Shown here piece by piece: positions 26,549 through 35,013 of a stretch of DNA of 64,000 bases (positions are counted from its first letter, which is position 1; each line of letters begins with the position of its first letter). The stretch covers positions 310,001-374,000 of the forward strand of contig NZ_JACGLS010000001.1 in NCBI RefSeq assembly GCF_014062345.1, in the 5' to 3' direction. This DNA comes from Tenacibaculum pelagium (GTDB lineage Bacteria; Bacteroidota; Bacteroidia; Flavobacteriales; Flavobacteriaceae). The notes beneath the pieces are model-generated. The model worked only from the letters and a program-made list of their open reading frames with translations, was not told where the DNA came from and did no database searches. Both the position numbers and the translations under genes were made by a program.

Positions 26549-28702
26549 TTATAATTTAATTAATATTCCTGTATTAAAAATAAAACCATCAGTTGGCGCC
26601 CATATATCAGTAAAAGAAGGATTGTTATGTGGTGGCATTACCATAGATTGGTAATTCTGTTGCTTAGTATCAGTAAAATTCTCAAAGTTAGCATACAAAC
26701 TAACCTTCCCAAAAGTACGCATTACCATAAAGCCCATAATCCAATAATTAGGCGTGGTTGTTAAGTCATTTCTTAATTGAGAACTCTTATAATATGCCTC
26801 GTAACCAATTCGCCATTTATCATGAACTTCATACATTAACACCCCTCCAACACTATGTTTAGGCGTTAATGCTTTTTGTGTGTTATTCAATTCAACATTA
26901 TTATATGCGTAATTCGTAAATAATACAAAATCTTTGTACTTAAACTTTAAATTAGTTTCCGCTCCGTAACTATTTAAAGCATTTGTAGCATTTGCAAACT
27001 CATAATTTACTCCGTTTTGTTCTAATAAAAGTGAGTTTTTTAACTGTGTATAAAACACTAATTGATTAAATGACATTGAAACATTATCATTAAATATTTT
27101 AGTTTTATAATTCACATCTGCATTAAAACCTATAGAAGTTTCCGCTTTAAAATTGTTTACATTTATTGGTAATACATTTTGATAAGAACGAAGTTCGGCA
27201 TCTTCAGTAAAAATAGTTGGTAATTTGTAACCTAAACCACCACCAACTCTACTTGAAACAGCTTCATTGTATTTAATAAACAATGATACTCTTGGTAATA
27301 CAAAAGTTCCGTAATTGTTATTATAATCGGTTCTAAGTCCACTTTCTAAAGTCATGTTTTCACTAAACTTCCAATTATTTTGAGCAAAACCACCAACCGT
27401 AAATTGATTATAACTACGATCTAAATTTGTTGTTTTTTCTTCTTCAAAATTTTCGGTAATTATATTTCCACCAAATACCCAATCAGAGTTATCCTTATAT
27501 AAATTATAGGTTCCTTCTGTAAAAGTTGCTATTTGATTTCCTTTAAACTGAAAATTAGATAGAATTAAATCACGTTTAAAATAACTTACACTGTTTTTTA
27601 AAGTCAATGATTTATTTTCAGAAATTTCTTTATTATAAGTTATTTGAGAAGCATAACGTTGTGATTTATTTTCTTCAAAGAAATTATGCTCTGTCGACAT
27701 GTTATCGTTAATAACATCAATGTCTCCCCCTATTCTTTTTTCGACAGAAGCATTTAAACTCAACCTTATTTCTTCTTTTTCATTCGGATAATAGAAAAAA
27801 GACGGATTAAAACTAATACTCCTTACTTTTGGAATATCAGTAAAATGATCATCATTTACATCCGTTGCTTTTTGAAGATTACCAGAACCATATAATGTAA
27901 GTCCAAACTTATTAAAACGTTGACTATAAAAAGCATTTAATGTTGATCCGTTTCTTGATGTTTGATCGAACATAATACTTAAGTCTCTTTCTTCTTTCGG
28001 TTTTTTTGATACTAAATTTACCAAACCAGCTATAGCTCCACCTCCATATAAAGTAGATGAACTTCCCTTAATAATTTCTACTTGTTGCAAATCTAAAGGT
28101 GGAATTTGCATAATACTTAATCCACTAGAAAAACCACCGAATAATGGAAAACCATCTTTTAAAAGTTGAGTAAATCGACCATCTAATCCTTGTATTCTAA
28201 TAGATTGGTTTGCTGAATTTGCAGAGGTTTGCTGCATTTGAATTCCGGTACTTTCACGCAGTAGCATAGCAATATTGACTGAATTCATAACTGCTTTTTC
28301 ACCTAATTCCTCTGCTCCTACTACTTCTATTCTTGTTGGTATTTCTGCAATACTTCGTTTACTTCTAGTAGATTGAATTACTACTTCTTCTAACGATTCT
28401 TCGTCTTCATGTAACTCTATAACAATTTGAGGTTTTTGAGTTGGGAATTCAATTGTTTTTTCTAATGTTTCAAAACCTATAAATGAAATTACGAAAGTTT
28501 GTATTCCGTCAGGAATATTATTAATCGTTGCTAATCCGTCTAAATTTGTTTCGCTACCAATTGTAGTATTTTTTATAAATATTGAAGCCCCTGGCAATGG
28601 TTCCTTTTCATCAGAAATTACTTTTATAGTAATTGAATTTTGTGCTAATAAATTGATTGTGAATAACCCTAAAACAAAGGTTAAAACTATATTCTTTATC
28701 AT
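26549..28702 (-). CDS. TonB-dependent outer-membrane receptor
   Basis: 717 residues with signal peptide (about 1-20, NLLAQ), a carboxypeptidase-regulatory-like domain (about 22-105), a plug domain (about 120-235, QSTRSKRSIAEIPTRIEVVG, then TGIQMQQTSANSANQSIRIQG split) and a 22-strand barrel to the C-terminal aromatic IKL. It takes up a ligand across the outer membrane using TonB energy. It is preceded by a small exported His-rich protein on the same strand and followed by a CDF metal exporter gene. Because of this I infer a metal or metal chelate as the substrate. No SusD partner is present, so it is not a glycan-type receptor. Confidence 0.88.
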   Translation of the reverse strand: MIKNIVLTFVLGLFTINLLAQNSITIKVISDEKEPLPGASIFIKNTTIGSETNLDGLATINNIPDGIQTFVISFIGFETLEKTIEFPTQKPQIVIELHEDEESLEEVVIQSTRSKRSIAEIPTRIEVVGAEELGEKAVMNSVNIAMLLRESTGIQMQQTSANSANQSIRIQGLDGRFTQLLKDGFPLFGGFSSGLSIMQIPPLDLQQVEIIKGSSSTLYGGGAIAGLVNLVSKKPKEERDLSIMFDQTSRNGSTLNAFYSQRFNKFGLTLYGSGNLQKATDVNDDHFTDIPKVRSISFNPSFFYYPNEKEEIRLSLNASVEKRIGGDIDVINDNMSTEHNFFEENKSQRYASQITYNKEISENKSLTLKNSVSYFKRDLILSNFQFKGNQIATFTEGTYNLYKDNSDWVFGGNIITENFEEEKTTNLDRSYNQFTVGGFAQNNWKFSENMTLESGLRTDYNNNYGTFVLPRVSLFIKYNEAVSSRVGGGLGYKLPTIFTEDAELRSYQNVLPINVNNFKAETSIGFNADVNYKTKIFNDNVSMSFNQLVFYTQLKNSLLLEQNGVNYEFANATNALNSYGAETNLKFKYKDFVLFTNYAYNNVELNNTQKALTPKHSVGGVLMYEVHDKWRIGYEAYYKSSQLRNDLTTTPNYWIMGFMVMRTFGKVSLYANFENFTDTKQQNYQSMVMPPHNNPSFTDIWAPTDGFIFNTGILIKL

Positions 28703-28743
28703 TTTTAAATGATTTAATTAATTATAAAATGTTTGTTATTAGA

Positions 28744-28794
28744 CATCTTTTAATTTAAAAAGATGCACTTTAAATAACCTTTTATTAAGGTTAT
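28744..28794. repeat. Two inverted repeats between His-rich protein and receptor genes
   Basis: CATCTTTT / AAAAGATG (28744-28765, loop 6) and ATAACCTT / AAGGTTAT (28774-28794, loop 5) in a 109-base gap. They could be operators or processing hairpins that set the ratio of the two products. No strong U-tract, so complete termination is unlikely. Confidence 0.5.
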
Positions 28795-28811
28795 AATTAT
28801 TTAATAATTAA

Positions 28812-29144
28812 TTAAACTTTAGGAGGCTGAAAAATAGCACCTAAATAAGAATTGTAGTATTTATTTTGATAAAAATTGATTTCTTCTTTGCCTTCTACAA
28901 AAGACAATAAATCGAAATTATAAGTAACTGGAAGAAACTCTAAGGATAAACTAATTACGGTGCAGTGATGATGATGGTCGGTATCTTTATCTTCATTAGA
29001 ATCATTTTCATGATGAATATTTTCGTGTAACTCATCAATGTCAGAATGATTTTCAACATTATCATATACCACAATATCATTATGTGCTTGCATTGGTGGT
29101 GCAAGAACTAATAATGTTAATATAATGATAATAAGGTTTCTCAT
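28812..29144 (-). CDS. Small exported His-rich protein
   Basis: 110 residues with a signal peptide (about 1-20, cleaved near MQA-H). The mature part has an acidic His cluster (ELHENIHHENDSNEDKD, then DHHHHC), one cysteine, a hydrophobic strand region, and a C-terminal FQPPKV. The length and layout (His cluster, Cys, beta segment, terminal Pro-Pro) match the 106-residue protein at 35883, which also precedes a TonB receptor. I infer a periplasmic metal-binding or metal-sensing role. The sequence does not allow a family name. The -7 element lies 9 bases from the ATG, giving an almost leaderless mRNA. Confidence 0.7.
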   Translation of the reverse strand: MRNLIIIILTLLVLAPPMQAHNDIVVYDNVENHSDIDELHENIHHENDSNEDKDTDHHHHCTVISLSLEFLPVTYNFDLLSFVEGKEEINFYQNKYYNSYLGAIFQPPKV

Positions 29145-29152
29145 AATCAGTG

Positions 29153-29160
29153 CAAAGATA
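29153..29160 (-). promoter_or_regulatory. -7 promoter element for His-rich protein/receptor (TATCTTTG)
   Basis: Perfect TAnnTTTG on the minus strand, only 8 bases between its end and the start codon at 29144. Confidence 0.65.
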
Positions 29161-29171
29161 GTAGGTTAAAT

Positions 29172-29564
29172 TTAATTTTTATTTAACCTGTCTTTAACGT
29201 ATTCAACCTTAGTTTTTCCATGTGCTACAGGGTTACCATCTTCATCTAAACTTACCATAATAATCTTATCAATAGCGATAATAGTCTTTTGAGTAATCTT
29301 ATTACGAACTTCACAATTTAGTGTAATCGATGATCTACCAAATTTTACAACTTCAATACCAATTTCTATAATATCTCCTTGTTTTGCTGAACTCACAAAA
29401 TCTATTTCAGACATAAACTTGGTTACCGTTTTTGGTATTTCTAATTGAATAATGGCATATAAGGCTACCTCTTCATCAATCCATTGTAATAAACGACCTC
29501 CAAATAAAGTTCCATTTGGATTTAAATCTTCTGGTTTTACCCATTTTCGTGTGTGAAATTTCAT
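29172..29564 (-). CDS. Acyl-CoA thioesterase, hotdog fold (YciA-like)
   Basis: 130 residues from ATG 29564. A TTG at 29594 would add ten unconserved residues. Seen: NPNGTLFGGRLLQWIDEEVA, with the Asp used by YciA/BFIT-type thioesterases, and the hotdog strands TKFMSEIDFVSSAKQGD and RSSITLNCEVRNK. It hydrolyses acyl-CoA thioesters in the cytoplasm. Chain length cannot be predicted. It starts 67 bases after the VWA gene end on the same strand. Confidence 0.87.
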   Translation of the reverse strand: MKFHTRKWVKPEDLNPNGTLFGGRLLQWIDEEVALYAIIQLEIPKTVTKFMSEIDFVSSAKQGDIIEIGIEVVKFGRSSITLNCEVRNKITQKTIIAIDKIIMVSLDEDGNPVAHGKTKVEYVKDRLNKN

Positions 29565-29630
29565 ACTTCTTTCTTTTACTACAAATTTCGGCAACTATTC
29601 CATTAAAAAAGACTAATCGTAATTACTTTT

Positions 29631-31652
29631 TTAAATTTTACCATAGTATTTTCTAATAAACCATTCTAGTGCTAATAAACCTACCGCTAGAAATAAAATC
29701 CATTTCCAATCTATTAAGTTTTGCTTTTTTATAATAGACTTCTGAACCGTATAAAAAGAGGTATCGTCAGATAGTTTTTTTAATAATTCTGTGATGTTAT
29801 TTTTATAAAACAACTCTCCATTGGTTTTTAAAGCCAATGAATTTAACTTTTTAACATTCGCATTGGTAAATTGTTCTTCTATTTGATAATCGGTAATTTT
29901 AAACTTACCATAACTTTTTATATTCTGATTCGCTACAGAAACTTGGTAAGAATAATCACCAGAAGAAAGCCCTTCTACCGAAACCTGATATGAGTTATTA
30001 ACCAAGGAGAACGGAAGTGTTTTTTGTTCTTTAGTAGCTGTATTTGTAATTTTTAATTGTAAAGAAGCCCTATTGTCAAACTGGTAGTTCTTATCTACAT
30101 AGAATGCCGAAACTGTTATTGGTGCATTTGCAGGATATAAGCGTTCTGCCTTTACCTCTAACCTTTTTCGTTTTTTGTTTGAAGCCAAATACTGTGTTAC
30201 ATTTCCTAAAAACTTATCAAAACTCTCAAAAGATTGCTCCTTTGAATAACTGGCTGCACGCCATTTCCAAATACCTTCACCAAATAAAACTGCAAATTTT
30301 TGATTGTTACTTTCAATTGAAGTAAACAAAGGTTGCTGTGTTTCTACACCTGCATATTTTTGAAACAACAAGGTTTGCCCTTCTTTTTTTAACTGTATTT
30401 CTCCAAACTTATCACGTAGTGGAGGAAATTGATTAAAACCTAAATCTTCTTGTAAAAAGGTTAAAAAACTTGAATTATATATAGCACTATACTCTTCTGG
30501 TTGATTTATTGCCTGTTTTTGGATTCCTCCTAGCTGTTGAGAGTTTAAAAAACTCCAATCTGTTTTTGTTCCTGAAACCAATAAATAATTAGAGTTTATT
30601 TTTTCAAAAACCTTTTTAAAATAACTATTTGGCTGGTAAAAAACATAAAACTGATAATCAGAAAAGTTAATATCTTTATCATTAATCAAAGTAATATCAA
30701 CCTTTCGTTGTTTGTTTGATTCAATCGACTTTTTAATAGCTCCCAAATCAGGGTGTAAAAAAGAGCTTAGCAATAAAACTTTAGTCTGTTCATCAATTAC
30801 TTCTACCGAAAAACTTTTAGAGTTATTCTTAGTATTCTTTTCATTACTAATTTTACTTATTGAAGCTCTATAATATTGTAAACCTTTTTCATTAGAAACT
30901 AAACTTATCGTAACCGTTTGTGTTGGATTTGAAGGAGAAAACTGTAGGGTTTTAGAAAATACCTTCCTCCCGTCTTTCGTAATAGAAAAATTGGCATTTA
31001 CAGTTGATTTACCTTGATAATACAATAATGCTTCTACAGGAAACTTGTTTTTTATATAACTGTAATTATTAATATTTAACTGTGATATTTGAATATCCTG
31101 ATACTGAGTTGTGTCACCAATAACGATTGGATAAACTTTATTTTTTGTAGTTAAATATTCATAGTCATTTCCTTTTGTTTGATTACCATCACTAATTAAA
31201 ATAGTTGTGTTAATTCGGTCTTTATTCAGCTCTGCAACAGCATCAATAGCTTGCGAAATATTAGTTTGAGTTTCAGAAAAAGAAAGACTATCTAATACTT
31301 TTGTTGTATTTCCAAAAGAAAATAATTCAACATTAAATTTTTCTTGAATATTACTATTCTTTTTAATCTCTTTTAAAATTGATGTTACTTGCTCCTCTTC
31401 ATTAAAAAATTTAGTAGAAATTGAATTATCAACCAAAACAGATACTACTGGCTTTATATTTTCTGTCTCTAATGTTTCAACTTTTGGATTTATAAATAGC
31501 AAACACAATAAAAACAAACTCAAAGCTTTTAAAGCAAAAAGTAAAATATTGATTTTCGGATTTCTTTTAACCTTATAGAAATATTGAAAAAAAGCAATTG
31601 CAACACTAACTAAAACCGCTAAAACTATATATATGAGAGTTGATGTTTCCAA
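29631..31652 (-). CDS. Membrane-anchored VWA-domain protein
   Basis: 673 residues. Two N-terminal hydrophobic helices (about 5-24 and 36-54), then a von Willebrand A domain with the MIDAS motif DNSIS near residue 75 and TTILISDGNQTKG near 148. A long periplasmic beta-rich region follows, including a segment like a class I glutamine amidotransferase fold (about 290-400), and a C-terminal helix (about 645-662). The architecture is that of Bacteroidota BatA-related proteins. The binding partner is unknown, and no MoxR or other Bat genes lie next to it, so it stands outside the usual Bat operon. Confidence 0.78.
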   Translation of the reverse strand: METSTLIYIVLAVLVSVAIAFFQYFYKVKRNPKINILLFALKALSLFLLCLLFINPKVETLETENIKPVVSVLVDNSISTKFFNEEEQVTSILKEIKKNSNIQEKFNVELFSFGNTTKVLDSLSFSETQTNISQAIDAVAELNKDRINTTILISDGNQTKGNDYEYLTTKNKVYPIVIGDTTQYQDIQISQLNINNYSYIKNKFPVEALLYYQGKSTVNANFSITKDGRKVFSKTLQFSPSNPTQTVTISLVSNEKGLQYYRASISKISNEKNTKNNSKSFSVEVIDEQTKVLLLSSFLHPDLGAIKKSIESNKQRKVDITLINDKDINFSDYQFYVFYQPNSYFKKVFEKINSNYLLVSGTKTDWSFLNSQQLGGIQKQAINQPEEYSAIYNSSFLTFLQEDLGFNQFPPLRDKFGEIQLKKEGQTLLFQKYAGVETQQPLFTSIESNNQKFAVLFGEGIWKWRAASYSKEQSFESFDKFLGNVTQYLASNKKRKRLEVKAERLYPANAPITVSAFYVDKNYQFDNRASLQLKITNTATKEQKTLPFSLVNNSYQVSVEGLSSGDYSYQVSVANQNIKSYGKFKITDYQIEEQFTNANVKKLNSLALKTNGELFYKNNITELLKKLSDDTSFYTVQKSIIKKQNLIDWKWILFLAVGLLALEWFIRKYYGKI

Positions 31653-31719
31653 ATAAGATATTTTATTCTGTGAAGATAAAAAAAGCTGTGAAATAAAGTA
31701 ACAATAACTTCTTTTTCAT

Positions 31720-31737
31720 TTATGATTTAAGTCATAA
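31720..31737. promoter_or_regulatory. Crp-family operator, copy 1
   Basis: TTATGATTTAAGTCATAA: 6-base arms TTATGA/TCATAA with N6, the Crp-family half-site spacing. The centre is 29.5 bases ahead of the -7 element of the gene at 31784, consistent with a class II activator site near -42. A near-identical copy lies at 32564-32581. Confidence 0.75.
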
Positions 31738-31757
31738 ATTAATAAGTATTTGACTGA

Positions 31758-31765
31758 TAACTTTG
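31758..31765 (+). promoter_or_regulatory. -7 promoter element (TAACTTTG)
   Basis: Perfect TAnnTTTG, 18 bases before the ATG at 31784 and 29.5 bases from the centre of the upstream operator. Confidence 0.7.
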
Positions 31766-31783
31766 TAGTAAAATACAACAGGC

Positions 31784-32122
31784 ATGAACACAGTACAACA
31801 ATTAACAGTAAACAATACAACTAGTAAAACTTTAAATTTAAACTTTATAAGTGCTATAAATAAAAGAATTAAAGCAGAAGAAAAAAACGCCATTGGTCTT
31901 TCAGTAATTTTAATAATGGCAGGAACAATGATTGCTTCGGTTACAGCTGCATTAGCTGCTCATGGAGAAATTAATATGTTCTTTTTAATGTTTGCTTGCA
32001 TTTCAGCAATGGGCGCAAATGCAATAGCAATAAGTCAACGTTCTTTTAAAACAATAGTTTGGGCATTTATAATCAATATTCTAGGAAATATACTATCGAT
32101 TATTTATTTGCTTACACTTTAG
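31784..32122 (+). CDS. Small membrane protein in a Crp/globin locus
   Basis: 112 residues with a soluble N-terminus of about 38 residues, then three hydrophobic segments (about 39-60, 64-83 and 88-110). I do not recognise a family. Its promoter has an operator almost identical to the one shared by the neighbouring globin and Crp-family genes, with the same spacing to the -7 element, so it is very likely in the same regulon. Its 3' end overlaps the convergent globin gene by 11 bases. A role in respiration or stress from oxygen or nitric oxide is a guess by association only. Confidence 0.7.
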   Translation: MNTVQQLTVNNTTSKTLNLNFISAINKRIKAEEKNAIGLSVILIMAGTMIASVTAALAAHGEINMFFLMFACISAMGANAIAISQRSFKTIVWAFIINILGNILSIIYLLTL

Positions 32123-32510
32123 GTTTAGCATCAAACATTTTAAAAAAGAGCATGGATGCAATATTTCGTGCTCTTTCTTTAGCTTCATGAGCTTTTGTAC
32201 CATAAAAAAAAGAATCAATAGTTTCAAACCATAACTGGAGCCATCGACCAAAGTGTTCTTGAGAAATTTCATGATTAAAATTACGATCTACATCCTTATG
32301 TACTTTCATCGGATTTCCTTTAAACTTACGAACAAAGAAAAGATTGGTTTCCCAAAAGTCTGTTAGCTTTTGCAAGTGACTTTCCCAGGTTTCATCAGGA
32401 ATCGTTTTTAAAAATATTGGACCAATAAAATCATCTGCTTTTATTTTATCATAAAAAGTAGATACTAATTTATAAACGTCCTCTCTATTTTCAATTTCTT
32501 TTTTATCCAT
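32112..32510 (-). CDS. Truncated globin (group III, 2-on-2)
   Basis: 132 residues from ATG 32510. An in-frame longer start up to 32579 would read through the promoter and operator. Globin features: VSTFYDKIKADDFIGPIF (helix B region), ESHLQKLTDFWETNLFF, the segment MKVHKDVDRNFNHEISQEHFGRWLQLW containing the proximal His (split at NHE), as in group III truncated haemoglobins. It binds haem and probably O2 or NO. The promoter has the shared Crp-type operator centred at about -42, so activation by the divergent regulator is likely. Confidence 0.88.
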   Translation of the reverse strand: MDKKEIENREDVYKLVSTFYDKIKADDFIGPIFLKTIPDETWESHLQKLTDFWETNLFFVRKFKGNPMKVHKDVDRNFNHEISQEHFGRWLQLWFETIDSFFYGTKAHEAKERARNIASMLFFKMFDAKPKV

Positions 32511-32535
32511 CTTAAAAGCCAATATTAATAAGCAG

Positions 32536-32543
32536 CAAAAGTA
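32536..32543 (-). promoter_or_regulatory. -7 promoter element for globin (TACTTTTG)
   Basis: Perfect TAnnTTTG on the minus strand, 25 bases before the ATG at 32510 and exactly 29.5 bases from the operator centre at 32572.5. Confidence 0.7.
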
Positions 32544-32551
32544 TATCTTTA
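32544..32551 (+). promoter_or_regulatory. Near-match -7 element for crp-family gene (TATCTTTA)
   Basis: One mismatch to TAnnTTTG, directly back-to-back with the globin -7 element. Transcription from it would start before the operator, so the bound regulator would block it. Confidence 0.4.
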
Positions 32552-32563
32552 TACAATTGCAAT

Positions 32564-32581
32564 TTATGACTTTAATCATAA
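32564..32581. promoter_or_regulatory. Crp-family operator, copy 2
   Basis: TTATGACTTTAATCATAA. Read in the globin direction it matches copy 1 at 20 of 21 positions including flank. It overlaps the first base of the regulator's ATG and lies upstream of the globin promoter, consistent with globin activation and self-repression. Confidence 0.75.
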
Positions 32582-33177
32582 TGATACCTGAACAACTTTT
32601 ACTTAGCTATAACGCACAATATAAAAACTATAAAAAAGGAGAAATTATTTTTTCTGAAAATCAAACTGCCCATAATTACTATCAAATTAATAGTGGTGTA
32701 GTAAAAATGAATAATTATAACGACGACGGAAAAGAATTTATCCAAGGTGTTTTTTACAAAGAACAAAGCTTTGGAGAGCCTCCATTATTTATTGATGTAA
32801 AATATCCTGCTAATGCTGAAACTATTTCTGAAAGCAAAATTTTGGTAATTTCTAAAGAGCAACTTTTTAAACTATTACATGAAAATCCAGAAATTCACTT
32901 AAAAATCACACAAAGTTTAGCTAAACGTTTATACTATAAAGCAATTATAGCTTCAGAAATATCAAGTCAAGAACCTTCACATAGAGTGCTTCGTTTTATT
33001 GATTATCTAAAAAATGATGTATATAAAATAGTTGGTGATTTTTCTTTTAGAGTCGACTATACGCGCCAGCAAATTGCAGATACTTTAGGTTTGCGTGTAG
33101 AAACTGTTATTAGAGTTATTAAATCTTTAGAAAAAGAAGGGGAACTTAAAATCATAAAGCGAAAAGTGTACCGTTAA
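32581..33177 (+). CDS. Crp/Fnr-family transcriptional regulator
   Basis: 198 residues from ATG 32581; the earlier TTG at 32557 would read through the operator. N-terminal cyclic-nucleotide-like beta-barrel (about 10-115), dimer helix, and C-terminal winged helix (about 145-198) with recognition segment LRVETVIRVIKSLEKEG, the FNR/CRP-type ExxxR register. The protein has no cysteine at all, so it cannot hold an FNR-type iron-sulphur cluster. It lacks the canonical cAMP-binding residues as far as I can see. The signal could be haem, NO or protein-based. It is divergent from a globin gene with a shared operator. Confidence 0.9.
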   Translation: MIPEQLLLSYNAQYKNYKKGEIIFSENQTAHNYYQINSGVVKMNNYNDDGKEFIQGVFYKEQSFGEPPLFIDVKYPANAETISESKILVISKEQLFKLLHENPEIHLKITQSLAKRLYYKAIIASEISSQEPSHRVLRFIDYLKNDVYKIVGDFSFRVDYTRQQIADTLGLRVETVIRVIKSLEKEGELKIIKRKVYR

Positions 33178-33218
33178 AATTTCCTCAACTATATCAGTTA
33201 ATTAAAGTAAGTATTTTC

Positions 33219-33226
33219 TATTTTTG
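33219..33226 (+). promoter_or_regulatory. -7 promoter element for purB (TATTTTTG)
   Basis: Perfect TAnnTTTG, 24 bases before the purB ATG. The 16 bases TTTTCTATTTTTGTTC around it are identical to those around the dnaX element at 40079. Confidence 0.65.
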
Positions 33227-33250
33227 TTCCTTACAACACAACAACAAAAA

Positions 33251-34594
33251 ATGAACTTAACACAATTAAATGCCATCTCTCCTATTGATGGTAGATACCG
33301 TAATAAAGTTGCGGATTTAGCCAAGTATTTTTCTGAAGAAGCTTTAATAAAATACAGAGTAAAAGTTGAAATAGAGTATTTTATTGCGCTATGTGAAATC
33401 CCTCTACCTCAGTTGGCAGATTTTAATAAAGATTTGTATGCTGATTTACGTAAAATTTACGAAGATTTTTCATCAGATGATGCTCAAAAAATTAAAAATA
33501 TTGAGAGCGTTACAAATCATGATGTAAAAGCAGTTGAATACTTTATTAAAGAAAAGTTTGACGCTTTAAACTTACAACAATACAAAGAGTTTATCCATTT
33601 CGGATTAACTTCTCAAGATATTAACAACACTGCCATTCCGTTATCTATTAAAGATGCCATGAACGAAGTGTATTACCCAACTTTAGATACTTTAGTTAGT
33701 AAATTAGCTGATTTATCGGAAGAATGGGAAAACATACCAATGTTAGCACGTACACATGGACAACCAGCTTCTCCAACTCGTTTAGGAAAAGAATTTTTTG
33801 TTTTTGTAGAGCGAATTAACAATCAAGCTATTCACATACAGCATACACCACATGCTGCAAAGTTTGGTGGGGCTACAGGGAACTTTAATGCTCACAAGGT
33901 TGCATATCCAGATATTGACTGGAAAAACTTCGGAACTCATTTTGTAGAAGATATTTTAGGACTACATCATTCTTTTCCTACAACACAAATTGAGCACTAC
34001 GACCATATGGCTGCTTTATATGATGGTTTAAAACGTGTAAACACTATTTTAATCGATTTAGATCGTGATGTGTGGACTTATGTTTCAAACGATTATTTTA
34101 AGCAAAAAATTAAAAAAGGTGAAGTAGGTTCTTCAGCAATGCCGCATAAAGTAAACCCAATTGATTTTGAAAATTCAGAAGGAAATTTAGGAATTGCAAA
34201 TGCTATTTTCGAACACTTATCATCTAAATTACCTGTTTCTCGTTTACAACGTGATTTAACTGACAGTACTGTTTTACGTAACGTTGGTGTTCCTTTCGGT
34301 CATACTTTAATAGGGTTTGCTTCTACGTTAAAAGGATTAAACAAATTATTATTAAACGAAGCTAAATTTGCTGAAGATTTAGAAAATAACTGGGCGGTTG
34401 TTGCAGAAGCAATTCAAACAATTTTGCGTCGTGAAGCATATCCTAATCCTTATGAAGCTTTAAAAGGTTTAACTCGTACTAACGAGAAAATAACACAACA
34501 ATCTATTGCTAATTTTATTGATACATTAGAAGTTTCTGATGCTATTAAAAATGAATTAAAAGTAATTACACCATCAAACTATACAGGAATTTAA
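33251..34594 (+). CDS. purB: Adenylosuccinate lyase
   Basis: 447 residues from ATG 33251 (MNLTQLNAISPIDGRY, the usual PurB N-terminus). The earlier start at 33224 falls on the -7 element and is rejected. It catalyses two steps of purine synthesis: SAICAR to AICAR plus fumarate, and adenylosuccinate to AMP plus fumarate. Motifs: FIHFGLTSQDINNTA, LARTHGQPASPTRLGKE with the catalytic His, and the superfamily signature GSSAMPHKVNPIDFENSEGN holding the catalytic serine. A lipoprotein gene starts on its stop codon (TAATG). Confidence 0.97.
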   Translation: MNLTQLNAISPIDGRYRNKVADLAKYFSEEALIKYRVKVEIEYFIALCEIPLPQLADFNKDLYADLRKIYEDFSSDDAQKIKNIESVTNHDVKAVEYFIKEKFDALNLQQYKEFIHFGLTSQDINNTAIPLSIKDAMNEVYYPTLDTLVSKLADLSEEWENIPMLARTHGQPASPTRLGKEFFVFVERINNQAIHIQHTPHAAKFGGATGNFNAHKVAYPDIDWKNFGTHFVEDILGLHHSFPTTQIEHYDHMAALYDGLKRVNTILIDLDRDVWTYVSNDYFKQKIKKGEVGSSAMPHKVNPIDFENSEGNLGIANAIFEHLSSKLPVSRLQRDLTDSTVLRNVGVPFGHTLIGFASTLKGLNKLLLNEAKFAEDLENNWAVVAEAIQTILRREAYPNPYEALKGLTRTNEKITQQSIANFIDTLEVSDAIKNELKVITPSNYTGI

Positions 34595-35010
34595 TGAAAT
34601 ATTTTTACGCTTTTTTAGTCTTATTCTTAGTTTTTTCATGCTCACCAGAAAAAAAAGGAGATCCATTACGATTTAAATTTGGAACTTTTGAAATACCTGC
34701 AAGCGATAACTACGGAAAAACCGTGATTATTAGAAAAGACAGTTTACAAATAGAGCAATACACTAAAAAGGTTAGCATTTCTACTGATAGCTTAGTTACA
34801 GAAAAAGAAACTACAAAAATAGATACGCTTTATATTAAATGGAAAAACAATTTCGCATATAGTTTGCGAATGAAAAACCCAAAAACAGATTTAGATAAAG
34901 ATCCTATATTTGTACAAATTACAAAAGTAACTGATACTTCGTATAGCTTTACCGCAAGAATTGGTTATTCAAATTTTAAACAAAAAGGAACTGTATATAA
35001 AGTAAAATAA
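34594..35010 (+). CDS. Small lipoprotein of unknown function
   Basis: 138 residues. Lipoprotein signal (LFLVFSC, Cys16), then a beta-rich acidic domain with IVIR-type strands (GKTVIIRKDSLQIEQYTKK) and YIKWKNNFAYSL. It is translationally coupled to purB (TAATG) and followed after three bases by terC, so three genes form one transcript. Similar small lipoproteins follow purB in other Flavobacteriaceae, as far as I recall. Function unknown. Confidence 0.7.
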   Translation: MKYFYAFLVLFLVFSCSPEKKGDPLRFKFGTFEIPASDNYGKTVIIRKDSLQIEQYTKKVSISTDSLVTEKETTKIDTLYIKWKNNFAYSLRMKNPKTDLDKDPIFVQITKVTDTSYSFTARIGYSNFKQKGTVYKVK

Positions 35011-35013
35011 ACT

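Noticed and set aside
28812..29160. His-rich protein as a CRISPR-like or repeat region
   Set aside because: The CAT/CAC repeats are codons for the His cluster; no regular spacing.
32511..32579. Longer N-terminus of the globin (up to 32579)
   Set aside because: It would be translated from the -7 element and the Crp operator region, and the globin similarity starts after ATG 32510.
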